From positions 1,963,340-2,027,339 of the forward strand of contig OX638356.1 of NCBI GenBank assembly GCA_951813395.1: DNA of 64,000 bases, read 5' to 3'. The translations under genes were made by a program, and so were the position numbers. Shown here piece after piece: positions 36,887-44,964 of this stretch (position 1 is its first letter; each line of letters opens with the position of its first letter). The notes under the pieces were generated by a model that did not search any database, had not been told where the DNA came from, and saw only the letters and a list, made by a program, of their open reading frames with translations. This DNA comes from Longimicrobiales bacterium (GTDB lineage Bacteria; Gemmatimonadota; Gemmatimonadetes; Longimicrobiales; Gaopeijiaceae).

Positions 36887-37132
36887 ATGAAGAGAAGCAG
36901 GAAGCATTTTGGGCGGCGCGCCTGGTTGATGCGCGCCGCGGTATTGAGCGCGGCGGTCGCGTTTTCCGCGGGCGCACCGGTGACGGGAGTGCCGGCAACG
37001 CCCGTGGGGGCCGGGGTAGAGGCAAGCGGCGAGGAGATACGCGAACGCGTACTCAGATTCGGGAGGTTTCGCCTCTGCTGGACATCCTGCCCGGGGTATG
37101 GCTGGTGTTGCTACGACAACCCTCACGTCTAG
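36887..37132 (+). CDS. Small secreted Cys-rich peptide 1
   Basis: Encodes 81 residues. AAGGAG lies seven bases before ATG 36887. A basic start 'MKRSRKHFGRRAW' is followed by a hydrophobic segment (about residues 13-30), consistent with a signal peptide. A Pro/Val/Gly/Ala linker and an acidic patch follow. The last 20 residues contain four Cys: 64, 68, 74 and 75, pattern C-x3-C-x5-CC, preceded by an aromatic/Arg run 'RFGRFRL'. It matches the organisation of peptides 2 and 3 although overall identity is low. Function unknown. Confidence 0.75.
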   Translation: MKRSRKHFGRRAWLMRAAVLSAAVAFSAGAPVTGVPATPVGAGVEASGEEIRERVLRFGRFRLCWTSCPGYGWCCYDNPHV

Positions 37133-37247
37133 TGAGCGGTCCGCTGATCCGATGCGTTCCCGGGAGTGTTGAGATGCGCGCGATTCCGACGGTCTCGAAA
37201 CCCCGGGGCCTGCATCCATAGGCATTCAGATCCTAAGGAGAGAAGAA

Positions 37248-37499
37248 ATGAAACGAGTATTCCGCAGAGTTGCGGCTCGTGCGTGGAGCGTGCGCACGGG
37301 TGTGAAGGTGTTGAGTCTGGCGGTAGCGCTCACCGCATTCTGGCCGGTGCTTCCGGACGGCGATGTCCCGGTCGGTACGGCAGTAAGCGCTCAGTCGCGG
37401 GGGCACAAGCTGGTCATCCGGTTTTGGTTGTGGAAGATATGCACCTCCTACGCATGTCATTCCGATGCCCCGGACTGTTGCGGTCCCGTCAAGTTCTGA
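37248..37499 (+). CDS. Small secreted Cys-rich peptide 2
   Basis: Encodes 83 residues. AAGGAG is seven bases before ATG 37248, as in peptide 1. It starts 'MKRVFRRVAARAW', has a hydrophobic segment (about residues 19-34) and a likely signal peptidase site after 'TAVSA'. The tail begins with an aromatic run 'VIRFWLWKI' and has Cys65, 70, 77 and 78, pattern C-x4-C-x6-CC. The start and tail resemble peptide 1, so the two are probably diverged paralogues. Function unknown. Confidence 0.75.
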   Translation: MKRVFRRVAARAWSVRTGVKVLSLAVALTAFWPVLPDGDVPVGTAVSAQSRGHKLVIRFWLWKICTSYACHSDAPDCCGPVKF

Positions 37500-37540
37500 G
37501 CACGACACAAACCGCGGGGTTTCCCGCAGAGAGGTTGAAA

Positions 37541-37789
37541 ATGCAAGGCAAGAAGATGAAGCGCCTGGGGACCACTGCGGCCAGGAGCGCGAAGATCCTC
37601 GCGGTCGCGGCGGCACTGCTGTTGGCGGCTCCCGGCACGGGAGAATCCGCCGCGGCTACTGCGGCGTCAGTCGATGGCGATCGTTGGGAGGTGCGGATGT
37701 GGACCTGGGTGCTGTGTCTGCCGATGCCCTGTCCGGTCGGCTTGTCCAACTGTTGCGACCTGTTCGCGCCGCCTGGTCCGGTGATGTGA
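37541..37789 (+). CDS. Small secreted Cys-rich peptide 3
   Basis: Encodes 82 residues from ATG 37541 (AGAGAGG upstream); ATG 37556 would give the 'MKR' start seen in the other two. A basic N terminus and an Ala/Leu-rich segment (about residues 17-31) indicate a signal peptide, with a likely cut near 'AATAAS'. The tail has the aromatic run 'EVRMWTWVL' and Cys59, 64, 71 and 72, pattern C-x4-C-x6-CC, the same spacing as peptide 2. It is the last gene before a strong hairpin. Function unknown. Confidence 0.75.
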   Translation: MQGKKMKRLGTTAARSAKILAVAAALLLAAPGTGESAAATAASVDGDRWEVRMWTWVLCLPMPCPVGLSNCCDLFAPPGPVM

Positions 37790-37832
37790 TCCGCGGGACC
37801 GGGGGGAAGACGTCGCCTCGGTAACCGCAGTC

Positions 37833-37873
37833 GGCAGCGGCGGGCTCCTCACCGCGAGTAGCCCGCCGCTGCC
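37833..37873 (+). terminator. Strong hairpin ending the Cys-rich peptide locus
   Basis: GGCAGCGGCGGGCT (37833-37846) and AGCCCGCCGCTGCC (37860-37873) form a perfect 14-bp stem with a 13-base loop. It stands between the last peptide gene and the convergent bshB1. No T-run follows. It probably ends transcription from the peptide side and perhaps from both sides. Confidence 0.7.
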
Positions 37874-37955
37874 ATGGGGTGCCTGTTGTCCCGCCATTGC
37901 AGGGTCCGGTGCGTCGGCACTCCTGGCAGCGCGGGGCCCCGGGAACGGATGGGAA

Positions 37956-38681
37956 TCAGAAGGTGCCGACCCCGAGGTCTCCCAGCGTCTCCGCCTCCAC
38001 GGTCTCCTCGGTCCAGAAGATTTCGGCGTAGCCGCGACGGATCAGCGACCCGTAAGCGGCGTGCACGCTTCGAATCTGGGCGAACAGGGGACGGCCGCCG
38101 GCCGGGAACACCTCGCCAATCCCGCTCTTGCCTTCAAACTGCGTGTTGTAGGCCGACAGCGCCTCGATCTTGCGGTCCATCTGATCCGTAATGTCCACGG
38201 CGAACGTCGGCTTGACCGGGTCCTCGCGGAACGACAGGGCCTGGACGACCTTTTCCGGACGGTGCGGCTTGCCCTTGACAGGCAGGTTTCGCAACCCTGA
38301 CAGGAAGGAGGCATCTCGGGCGAGTTCCGCCGCAGCACGATGATCGGGGTGACGGCCCCGGGTCCAGTGAGTCACGATGACCCGAGGCCGCAGGGCACGG
38401 ATCAATGCTGCGACCACGTGCCTGGAGTGCAGGTCGTTGCATAGCGCGGCGTCTGGCAGGCCTGCGCAGCGGCGCACCGCAAGACCCATGATCCCGGCGG
38501 CCGCAGCTGCCTCGGCGGCACGGGATTCCCGGGTGCCGCTCGAGCCCATTTCACCGGCGGTCAGGTCGAGGACGCCCGTCCGTTGTCCGGCGTCCGCGGA
38601 CTTGATCAGCGATCCCCCGCAGAAGATCTCGGCGTCATCCGGATGCGCCATGACCGCGAGGAGGTCAAGCGGCGCGCTCAC
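37956..38681 (-). CDS. bshB1: Bacillithiol biosynthesis deacetylase BshB1-like (PIG-L family)
   Basis: Encodes 241 residues from GTG 38681 on the minus strand; the GTGA overlaps the stop of the upstream permease gene. The zinc-binding motif 'AHPDDAEIFCGG' is near the N terminus and 'RGRHPDHRAA' further on. The length and the C-terminal 'AEIFWTEETVEAETLGDL' fit BshB1, which removes acetyl from GlcNAc-malate to make the bacillithiol precursor. A role on another acetylated sugar is possible. bshA and bshC are not in the window. Confidence 0.85.
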   Translation of the reverse strand: MSAPLDLLAVMAHPDDAEIFCGGSLIKSADAGQRTGVLDLTAGEMGSSGTRESRAAEAAAAAGIMGLAVRRCAGLPDAALCNDLHSRHVVAALIRALRPRVIVTHWTRGRHPDHRAAAELARDASFLSGLRNLPVKGKPHRPEKVVQALSFREDPVKPTFAVDITDQMDRKIEALSAYNTQFEGKSGIGEVFPAGGRPLFAQIRSVHAAYGSLIRRGYAEIFWTEETVEAETLGDLGVGTF

Positions 38682-39994
38682 TCGTACCTGAGTGCGTCGA
38701 CGGGGTCCAGCTTGGAGGCCCGCAGAGCCGGGAGCAATCCGAAGAGAATCCCGGTGAGGGCGGCCACGGAGAGCGCGGCGAATACGGACCAGATCGGGAT
38801 GCGGGCGGGCAGGGGTGTCAATGCGGCGAGCAGCTCGGACGCTCCCCATCCCACCAGGAGCCCGGCGGCACCGCCGGAAGCGGTGAGCAGCGACGCTTCG
38901 ATCAGGAATTGCGACTTGATCTCGCGGCGCGTAGCCCCGATGGCCTTGCGGATGCCGATCTCGCGTGTGCGCTCCGTGACGGAAATCAGCATGATTCCGA
39001 CCACCCCGATCCCCCCCACGAGCATGCCGATCGACGAAAGCCCCACCATCACAATGAAGAACACCGCCGTGAACTGGTTGAACAGGTCGACGAGCTGCTC
39101 GCTGCGGATGACGGCGAAGTTGTTGTCGTCGGCGGGTCCGAGGCCGCGCATCGAGCGGAGCGCCGAGACGACCTGGTCTTCGACATCGCTCGATTCGACC
39201 CCGTTCCTGGGAGCGACCTGGACCATCATGAAGTTCCACCGCGTACGGGCCTTCAGCCGCTTGTCCGCCGCGGTGAACGGCACAACTGCGTAGTGGTCCG
39301 CGGCTTCCCCGAACAGGTTGTCGATGGGCTTGAAGACCCCGATGACGGTGAACTGCTCGTTTGCGGCCCTGCGGCCTGCATTCACGCGCACGCGCTTCCC
39401 GATGGGATCCAGTTCTCCAAAGACCGTCTCCGCCAGCCGCTCCGACACCACGACTACGCCTCTTGCCTGCGCGACCTCGGCCGGCGTGAAGTCTCGACCC
39501 GCGACGAAGTCTCCTCCGGTGAACGTGGCCCATCCACTCGACTGGCCGACCCACTGGATGTTCCTGATCCAGTCCGACTCATAGCGCATCGCCGCACTGA
39601 ATTCGTAGCGGGCGGTTGCCTCTGCGACTCCGGGCAGTGTCTGAACCCTGCGTATCTCCCGGTTGTTGATCTCGGGCCGATCCCACCATGGCGGTCTCCC
39701 CGAGCCGTCGGCGGAGATCCGAACCTCGGTGAAATCGAAGGGCATGAGCGTAAAGCTCCCCGGCTCGGATGCCTCGAAAACCTCCATGACTTCGCTGCGG
39801 ATTCCGCTCACCATCGCGGCCACCGTGACGACGACACCGACCCCGATTCCCACGCCCAACACTGCCAGTGTGGTGCGCATCCAGTTTGCCCGCAGCGCGT
39901 CGAAGGCCACGCGGACGCTCTCGCTCAGGACGTGACTGGGCGCCGCCGACCCTCCCTTCGTTCCACCCGCTCCGTACCCGCCTCTCTGTGTCAT
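38678..39994 (-). CDS. MacB/FtsX-type ABC transporter permease A
   Basis: Encodes 438 residues from ATG 39994; the frame is open upstream but the ATG overlaps the preceding gene stop (ATGA), which fixes it. One N-terminal membrane segment ('TTLAVLGVGIGVGVVVTVA', about 45-65), a large periplasmic domain, then three C-terminal membrane segments with the coupling motif 'ERTREIGIRKAIGATRREI'. It ends 'LDPVDALRYE', the same as its neighbour. Such permeases work as dimers with an ATPase, together with a MacA adaptor and TolC. No ATPase domain is fused or adjacent. Confidence 0.88.
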   Translation of the reverse strand: MTQRGGYGAGGTKGGSAAPSHVLSESVRVAFDALRANWMRTTLAVLGVGIGVGVVVTVAAMVSGIRSEVMEVFEASEPGSFTLMPFDFTEVRISADGSGRPPWWDRPEINNREIRRVQTLPGVAEATARYEFSAAMRYESDWIRNIQWVGQSSGWATFTGGDFVAGRDFTPAEVAQARGVVVVSERLAETVFGELDPIGKRVRVNAGRRAANEQFTVIGVFKPIDNLFGEAADHYAVVPFTAADKRLKARTRWNFMMVQVAPRNGVESSDVEDQVVSALRSMRGLGPADDNNFAVIRSEQLVDLFNQFTAVFFIVMVGLSSIGMLVGGIGVVGIMLISVTERTREIGIRKAIGATRREIKSQFLIEASLLTASGGAAGLLVGWGASELLAALTPLPARIPIWSVFAALSVAALTGILFGLLPALRASKLDPVDALRYE

Positions 39995-41232
39995 TCGTAC
40001 CTCAGCGCGTCGACGGGGTCGAGTCTGGCCGCACGAGAGGCCGGGTAGACACCCGAGGCCACACCCACGCCGACACCGAGCGCGACGCCGAGCGCCATCC
40101 ACTTCGGGGCTACGGCCGCGGGCAACGGCGTCATCGCGCCCAGCAGGATGGTCAGGGCGATTCCGATGCCGACCCCCATCGCGGCACCGACGGCCGAGAG
40201 TGTGGCGCTCTCAATGAGGACCTGGACCAGGACATCGCCGCGACGGGCGCCAATGGCCTTGCGAATACCGATCTCCCTCGTCCTCTCCATCACGGATACC
40301 AGCATGATGTTCATGATCACAATGCCGCCCACAACAAGGGAAATGCCGACCAGGCCGGGCAGGGCCAGGAACAGGACCTGACTGATGTTGTCCCAGAAGG
40401 CCAGGGAGGACTCCGTCGTCTCGGCAGCGAAGTTGTCCAGGTCCGCAGGTCTGAGCCGGCGTCTCAGGCGCATGGCCTCGACCGCCTCCTGATGGATGGG
40501 CAGGACCAGTTCGGGGACATCGGTCTTGATGATGATCTCGTCCACGATGCCGTGCGGGTTGACGAACCTCTGCACCGGCGAGCGTGCCGGAGCGACGGCC
40601 AGGTTGTCGAGGGACACGATCAGAAACGATCCCTGCTCCTCCAGAACTCCCACGACCCGGAAAGGAAATCCGCGAAGCCGCACCGTCCTGCCGATCGGAT
40701 CGAGACCCTCGAAGAGGACCTCGGCGGTTGATTTGCCCAGAACGACTACGGGCGCTCCCTGCTCGGCCTCATGCCTGGTGTACGCGCGGCCGCGTTCCAC
40801 ATTCCAGTTGCGGATCTCGAAGATCTCGGCCGAAGCACCGACGATGCGTACATTCTCGACCTTGAGCCCGGTGTCGGATTCGAGTTCCCCACCGGTGTCC
40901 GACTGTGCCCCGATCGTCGCGGACAGCGTGATCCTGTCGCGAAGGTACTCCAGGTCGTCAAAGGTCAATCTCGGTGCACGGGCCCACGCCCTCCACTGCT
41001 CGGGCGAGGGATCGACCGCCTCCCTGGGCATCCTGCCCACCCGAACCGTGTTCACTCCCATCACCCTCTCGGTGAGCGTGCCGCGGATGTAGCGGTCCGT
41101 TCCTTCCACGATGCTCACCACGAGGATGAGGAACATCACCCCTACGATCACACCCAGCAGGGTGAAGAAGCTCTTGAGCTTCTGGGTGCGGATTTGCTCC
41201 CACGCCAGGCGGATGCCCTCGAGGAACTGCAT
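39991..41232 (-). CDS. MacB/FtsX-type ABC transporter permease B
   Basis: Encodes 413 residues on the minus strand. Same architecture as permease A: N-terminal segment ('FFTLLGVIVGVMFLILVVS', about 21-40), periplasmic domain with 'VVVLGKSTAEVLFEGLDPIG' (as LGKSTAEVLFEG), and a C-terminal FtsX part with 'ERTREIGIRKAIGARRGDV' and 'ARLDPVDALRYE'. The pair probably forms a heterodimer, or each a homodimer. It stands between the adaptor gene and permease A in one operon with the TolC gene. Confidence 0.88.
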   Translation of the reverse strand: MQFLEGIRLAWEQIRTQKLKSFFTLLGVIVGVMFLILVVSIVEGTDRYIRGTLTERVMGVNTVRVGRMPREAVDPSPEQWRAWARAPRLTFDDLEYLRDRITLSATIGAQSDTGGELESDTGLKVENVRIVGASAEIFEIRNWNVERGRAYTRHEAEQGAPVVVLGKSTAEVLFEGLDPIGRTVRLRGFPFRVVGVLEEQGSFLIVSLDNLAVAPARSPVQRFVNPHGIVDEIIIKTDVPELVLPIHQEAVEAMRLRRRLRPADLDNFAAETTESSLAFWDNISQVLFLALPGLVGISLVVGGIVIMNIMLVSVMERTREIGIRKAIGARRGDVLVQVLIESATLSAVGAAMGVGIGIALTILLGAMTPLPAAVAPKWMALGVALGVGVGVASGVYPASRAARLDPVDALRYE

Positions 41233-41264
41233 TCAGACTACCCGGACGCCGTGAAGTGTCACGG

Positions 41265-42539
41265 TCAGCCCTGCCCGTCCTGCGCGTCGTCCGAGACATC
41301 GCTCTCGTCCGCCCGGACCTGGTCTCCGTTCTCCAGCGTTCGGACCACCTGATACGGCCCGCTGACGACCGTGTCTCCAAGCGACAGTCCGGAGAGCACC
41401 TCAAAATATTCCTGGCCCGCGATGCCGACCGTGACCGGGGTGAACTCGACCAGGCCACCGCGAACCACAAACACTCCTTCAATCGGATCGGGCACCTCGG
41501 CGGCTGAACGGTTGTCCCCATTCGCGTCGTCGTCTTCGGATTCCGGTTCGCGCAAGGTGAGCGCAATGATCGGAATGCTCAGTTGATCTGCACGCGTCTC
41601 GGTGATCAGTTCGGCGGTGGCCGACAGATCGGGGCGAAGCTCGACCTCGGGATTGTCGAGCGTCACGACCACCTCGAAGTCGATTGTCGGGGTCTGCCCT
41701 GTACCCGCAGCCTGTGACGGTGGACGAATCGCGCTGTTCCCGATCTCGGTGACAACCCCCGGGAAATCCATCTCCGGAAAGGCGTCCAGTTCGACCGTCG
41801 CGTTATCGCCCAACGCGATTTCCGGCACGTCGGTCTCGTCCACTTCGAGCACGACCTCCATGACCGACAGGTCCGACACCGTCAGCACCAGGCTGCCCGG
41901 GTTGTTCATGGTGCCCACGATTACAGTCTCGCCCTCTTCGACGTTCAGACGGGTAACCCGGCCCGCCATGGGTGCCGAGATGATGGTCTTGGCCAACTGG
42001 TCGCGCGCTTCCTCGAGGGCGGCCCCGGCCTGGTTGACTCCGAATTCCGAAGACTCGAGCAGGGATCGCTGAACTTCCAGGTCGGTCTGCGCGTTGTCGA
42101 CCTCCTGGCGGCTCACCAGCAGCGGTTCGCGAGCGTGCAGTGAATCCAGCCGCTCCGCTTCCCTCTGTGCCCGCAGGTAGTTGGCGCGGGCTTGCGCCAC
42201 CTGCGCTTCCGACTGACTGAGATTCGCCCGGCTCCGGTTGACCGCCGCCTGGTAGCGGGTGCGGTCCAGACGCAGCAGTACCTGCCCCTGCTCCACGTCC
42301 TCGCCCTCGTCGACCAGCAGCTCCGCCACCCGGGCGGAGATGTCCGAGCTGATATCCACCTTTCGGCGCGCGCGGACGTTGCCGCTCGCCGTGACCGTCG
42401 CGACCAGATCGCGCTTGTCGACGGCTTCGATCCGGACCTCGATTCCCTGTTGGCGCCGGCCGTTCATGCTCAGGCCCGCGGCCGAGACGAGCAGGATCAC
42501 GATGCCGATCCCGATGATCACCCTGGTTCTGGTTCGCAT
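41265..42539 (-). CDS. Periplasmic adaptor subunit (MacA/HlyD-like)
   Basis: Encodes 424 residues. An N-terminal membrane anchor ('VIIGIGIVILLVSAAGL') is followed by the split biotinyl-lipoyl-like domain ('SDISARVAELLVDEGEDVEQ' in part, and 'APMAGRVTRLNVEEGETV'), a coiled-coil hairpin (about residues 95-180, with heptad patterns), then beta-barrel and membrane-proximal domains. An acidic linker 'EPESEDDDANGDN' is unusual. It links the inner-membrane permeases to TolC in the same operon. The substrate is unknown. Confidence 0.9.
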   Translation of the reverse strand: MRTRTRVIIGIGIVILLVSAAGLSMNGRRQQGIEVRIEAVDKRDLVATVTASGNVRARRKVDISSDISARVAELLVDEGEDVEQGQVLLRLDRTRYQAAVNRSRANLSQSEAQVAQARANYLRAQREAERLDSLHAREPLLVSRQEVDNAQTDLEVQRSLLESSEFGVNQAGAALEEARDQLAKTIISAPMAGRVTRLNVEEGETVIVGTMNNPGSLVLTVSDLSVMEVVLEVDETDVPEIALGDNATVELDAFPEMDFPGVVTEIGNSAIRPPSQAAGTGQTPTIDFEVVVTLDNPEVELRPDLSATAELITETRADQLSIPIIALTLREPESEDDDANGDNRSAAEVPDPIEGVFVVRGGLVEFTPVTVGIAGQEYFEVLSGLSLGDTVVSGPYQVVRTLENGDQVRADESDVSDDAQDGQG

Positions 42540-42546
42540 AACGTCC

Positions 42547-44091
42547 CTATGGATTCCTCAGAGGCATGCCGACGACCGCTTCGAGGTCGGCGACTGCGTC
42601 ATGATACGTGAATATTGCCACGATACGCTCCCGGTCGGCTCGCGCCTTTACCGTCTCCGCTTCCACCAGGTCGATGAAATTGGAGAACCCCAGGCGGTAC
42701 CGTTCCTGCGCCAGGCGCAGTTGCTCGTCGGCGAGCGCCTGGTTGCGCTCCTCGATCAGGGCACTCTCGTATGCGGCGCGGACCAGTGCGATGCTCGACT
42801 GGATATCCGCGCGCAGCGCCAACTCCTGTTCGCGGATACGGAACCTGTTGTCGTTCAACTGGGCGCGGGCGGTTTCCAGGTCCCGCTGGCGGCCAAGCCC
42901 CTGGAACACCGGGATCGAGACCGTCATACCGACCGAGGGCGGCTGGCGGGTGAAGTTGAACGGGAACGTCTGGTTCTCGGTCCGGATGGCCTCGAGTGCG
43001 GACTCGGGAGTCGCCAACAGGCTGCAGTTCTGGAGCGGCGGGGGGTTCGGCAGGCGTGAAACGAGATCGTTCAGCGTCATGCATTGCTGTATCCTGGCCG
43101 CCCCGGCAGCGATCGCCTGCGCCTCCTGGCCGGCGGTGCTGCTCGCCTGCCGGGTGAAGCCGCTCCAGCCTGCCGACAGGGACACGCTGGGAAAGTAGGA
43201 CGACCGGGCCATGCTCACCCCGTAACGGGCAGCTTCCTCCTGGGCACGCATCGCCTGAAGATCCGGATTGTTGCCGACCGCCGCCTGATAGAGCTGCCCT
43301 GACGTCCACTCGGGTTCAGTCACCGCAAAGGTCGTTGCCAGCGTCGGCTGGGCGTCGAGGTCCACGCCGATCTGTTGAAGCAGCCGTATCCGGGAGGTCT
43401 CGACGCCGGTGCGCGCCTGAAGCAGGGTGATCTCCGCGCGCCCCACGTTCACTTCCGCCTGTCTGACATCGATGGCGTTGCCTGATCCCACCTCCTGGCG
43501 TCCCTGGGCCAGCCGCAGATTGATTCGAGCCCGTTCGAGTTCCTGTTCCGCAAGCGTCAGCGCCTCACCCTGGCGCAGCACTTCGAGGTAGGCCCTCGTA
43601 ACGTTGAGGCGCAGGGCCGCTTCGGTGCTATGAATCTGCGCGCGCGTGGCGTCTCGGGACCGGCGGGCCTGGCCCGGGGCCATCAGCGTGCGGCCGTTCA
43701 TCGAGAAACTCAGTCCGGCACTGTAGGAACTGAGCAGGAACGACGGCTGGTCCTGAAAACCCAGCTGTTCGGCGGTGATGCTCCCGAACCGCTGTTCCCC
43801 CGCACCCTGCCACTGCACGGAGGAATTGATCGAGGCCGAGGGCAGCCAGGATCCATACGCCGAATTCAGATTCCAGTCGGCGACCTGCAGGTCGTTCCTC
43901 GCCGCCTGCACACCCGGGTTGTTGCGGAGCGCCGCGCGGAGCGCTTCCTCCAGGGTCAGCGACGCGGGAAGCCGCTCCTGCGCGTCCGACTGCGGGGCGG
44001 CCACGACACCGATCACGAGAGCAACGAGAACCCACGCCACCCGTCCGGGCCGGAACACTCTTCGCTTGTCCACCACGATCTCCTTCCTCAT
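42547..44091 (-). CDS. TolC-family outer membrane efflux protein
   Basis: Encodes 514 residues from ATG 44091; a GTG at 44076 preceded by AGGAAGGAG is an alternative start. A signal peptide (ending near 'SDAQE') is followed by two repeated outer membrane factor halves rich in long helices, starting 'LTLEEALRAALRNNPGVQAA' (as LEEALRAALRNNP) and later 'LRLAQERYRLGFSNFIDLVE' (as YRLGFSNFIDL). An insertion of about 50 residues between the halves contains two Cys, possibly a disulfide. It forms the exit duct for the MacA-like system downstream. Confidence 0.9.
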   Translation of the reverse strand: MRKEIVVDKRRVFRPGRVAWVLVALVIGVVAAPQSDAQERLPASLTLEEALRAALRNNPGVQAARNDLQVADWNLNSAYGSWLPSASINSSVQWQGAGEQRFGSITAEQLGFQDQPSFLLSSYSAGLSFSMNGRTLMAPGQARRSRDATRAQIHSTEAALRLNVTRAYLEVLRQGEALTLAEQELERARINLRLAQGRQEVGSGNAIDVRQAEVNVGRAEITLLQARTGVETSRIRLLQQIGVDLDAQPTLATTFAVTEPEWTSGQLYQAAVGNNPDLQAMRAQEEAARYGVSMARSSYFPSVSLSAGWSGFTRQASSTAGQEAQAIAAGAARIQQCMTLNDLVSRLPNPPPLQNCSLLATPESALEAIRTENQTFPFNFTRQPPSVGMTVSIPVFQGLGRQRDLETARAQLNDNRFRIREQELALRADIQSSIALVRAAYESALIEERNQALADEQLRLAQERYRLGFSNFIDLVEAETVKARADRERIVAIFTYHDAVADLEAVVGMPLRNP

Positions 44092-44185
44092 CTCTTCGGG
44101 ATCCCGGGGGATCCTGCACGTGCCGACCCCAATACGCGGTCCACGCGGTTCCAGTTTCGGTCTACGGCTCTGGCGCCGGTTTGGT

Positions 44186-44917
44186 TCAACCCCCGTATTC
44201 CCGTTGCGCAACGAAGCCGTCCGTTGGCACCTCCACCCGCACGAGCCTGCCGCTCCCGTCGAACCAGACCGTCCGGACCCGGTCGCCGGACACGATCCGG
44301 ACCCGGGTCGCTTCCACCTGCTCACCCTGCAGCGTGATCGTCTCCGCCCCGATATCCAGATCCGCGGCCCAGTCCGCCCTCTCGGATCGCGGTTCGAAAG
44401 CGTGCAGGGTCATGTCGGCGATTCCGGGCGCCAGGAATCCGCCCAGGACGAAATAATGGTGGGCGACCCCGGTGTCGAAGATCATCGTTTGCGGGCTCGC
44501 CCTGAACTCCTGCTCCTCCTCGCCCCACGGTGCGACCGTTACGCGCCGCAATCGGTTGCCCGCATGAAGGACGCGAACTTCGAGCGTGTCGGCGCCCCTG
44601 TCGATGGCCGCGTACTCGGAGAACGCCATGGACGGGCCGACGGTCCTCAGGATCGTCGTGACGACGCGTCCGTCATTCATTCTGACGGCGCCGCGAGCGA
44701 GTGTCTCCTGGGCCTCGCCCGAACCGATCCGCTGGATTGTGAAGTCCTCCGTCCCGATCTCCGAGCCGTCCAGAAACAGGCGAAAGCGCCCCCGGTCCAG
44801 TTGCTGGCCCAGGAGCCGTGCACCGGGCACCGAAGATGCCAGGACGGATACGGCGACGATGGCCAGAAGACCGCCGGGAAGCCCGAGCGGGCGGCGCGAG
44901 GAAACGAGACGATCCAT
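44186..44917 (-). CDS. Exported protein of unknown function
   Basis: Encodes 243 residues on the minus strand. A signal peptide ends near 'ARLLGQQ'. The rest is a beta-rich domain with 'GRFRLFLDGSEIGTEDF' at the start and 'VWFDGSGRLVRVEVPTDGF' at the end, a pattern seen in periplasmic proteins of the DUF3108/DUF6134 type (by eye, not checked). It lies upstream of the TolC gene with a 94-base gap and may belong to the export operon. It diverges from the large kinase gene across a 47-base A/T-rich gap. Confidence 0.7.
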   Translation of the reverse strand: MDRLVSSRRPLGLPGGLLAIVAVSVLASSVPGARLLGQQLDRGRFRLFLDGSEIGTEDFTIQRIGSGEAQETLARGAVRMNDGRVVTTILRTVGPSMAFSEYAAIDRGADTLEVRVLHAGNRLRRVTVAPWGEEEQEFRASPQTMIFDTGVAHHYFVLGGFLAPGIADMTLHAFEPRSERADWAADLDIGAETITLQGEQVEATRVRIVSGDRVRTVWFDGSGRLVRVEVPTDGFVAQREYGG

Positions 44918-44964
44918 TAGATTAACAATAACGGTAAAAAGAAGGGGGCTAGGCCAATGTCTAT

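Noticed and set aside
36887-37789. RiPP or lanthipeptide precursors
   Set aside because: The leaders look like Sec signal peptides, there is no Gly-Gly leader cleavage site, and no modification enzyme or peptide ABC transporter is adjacent. Not excluded, but unsupported.
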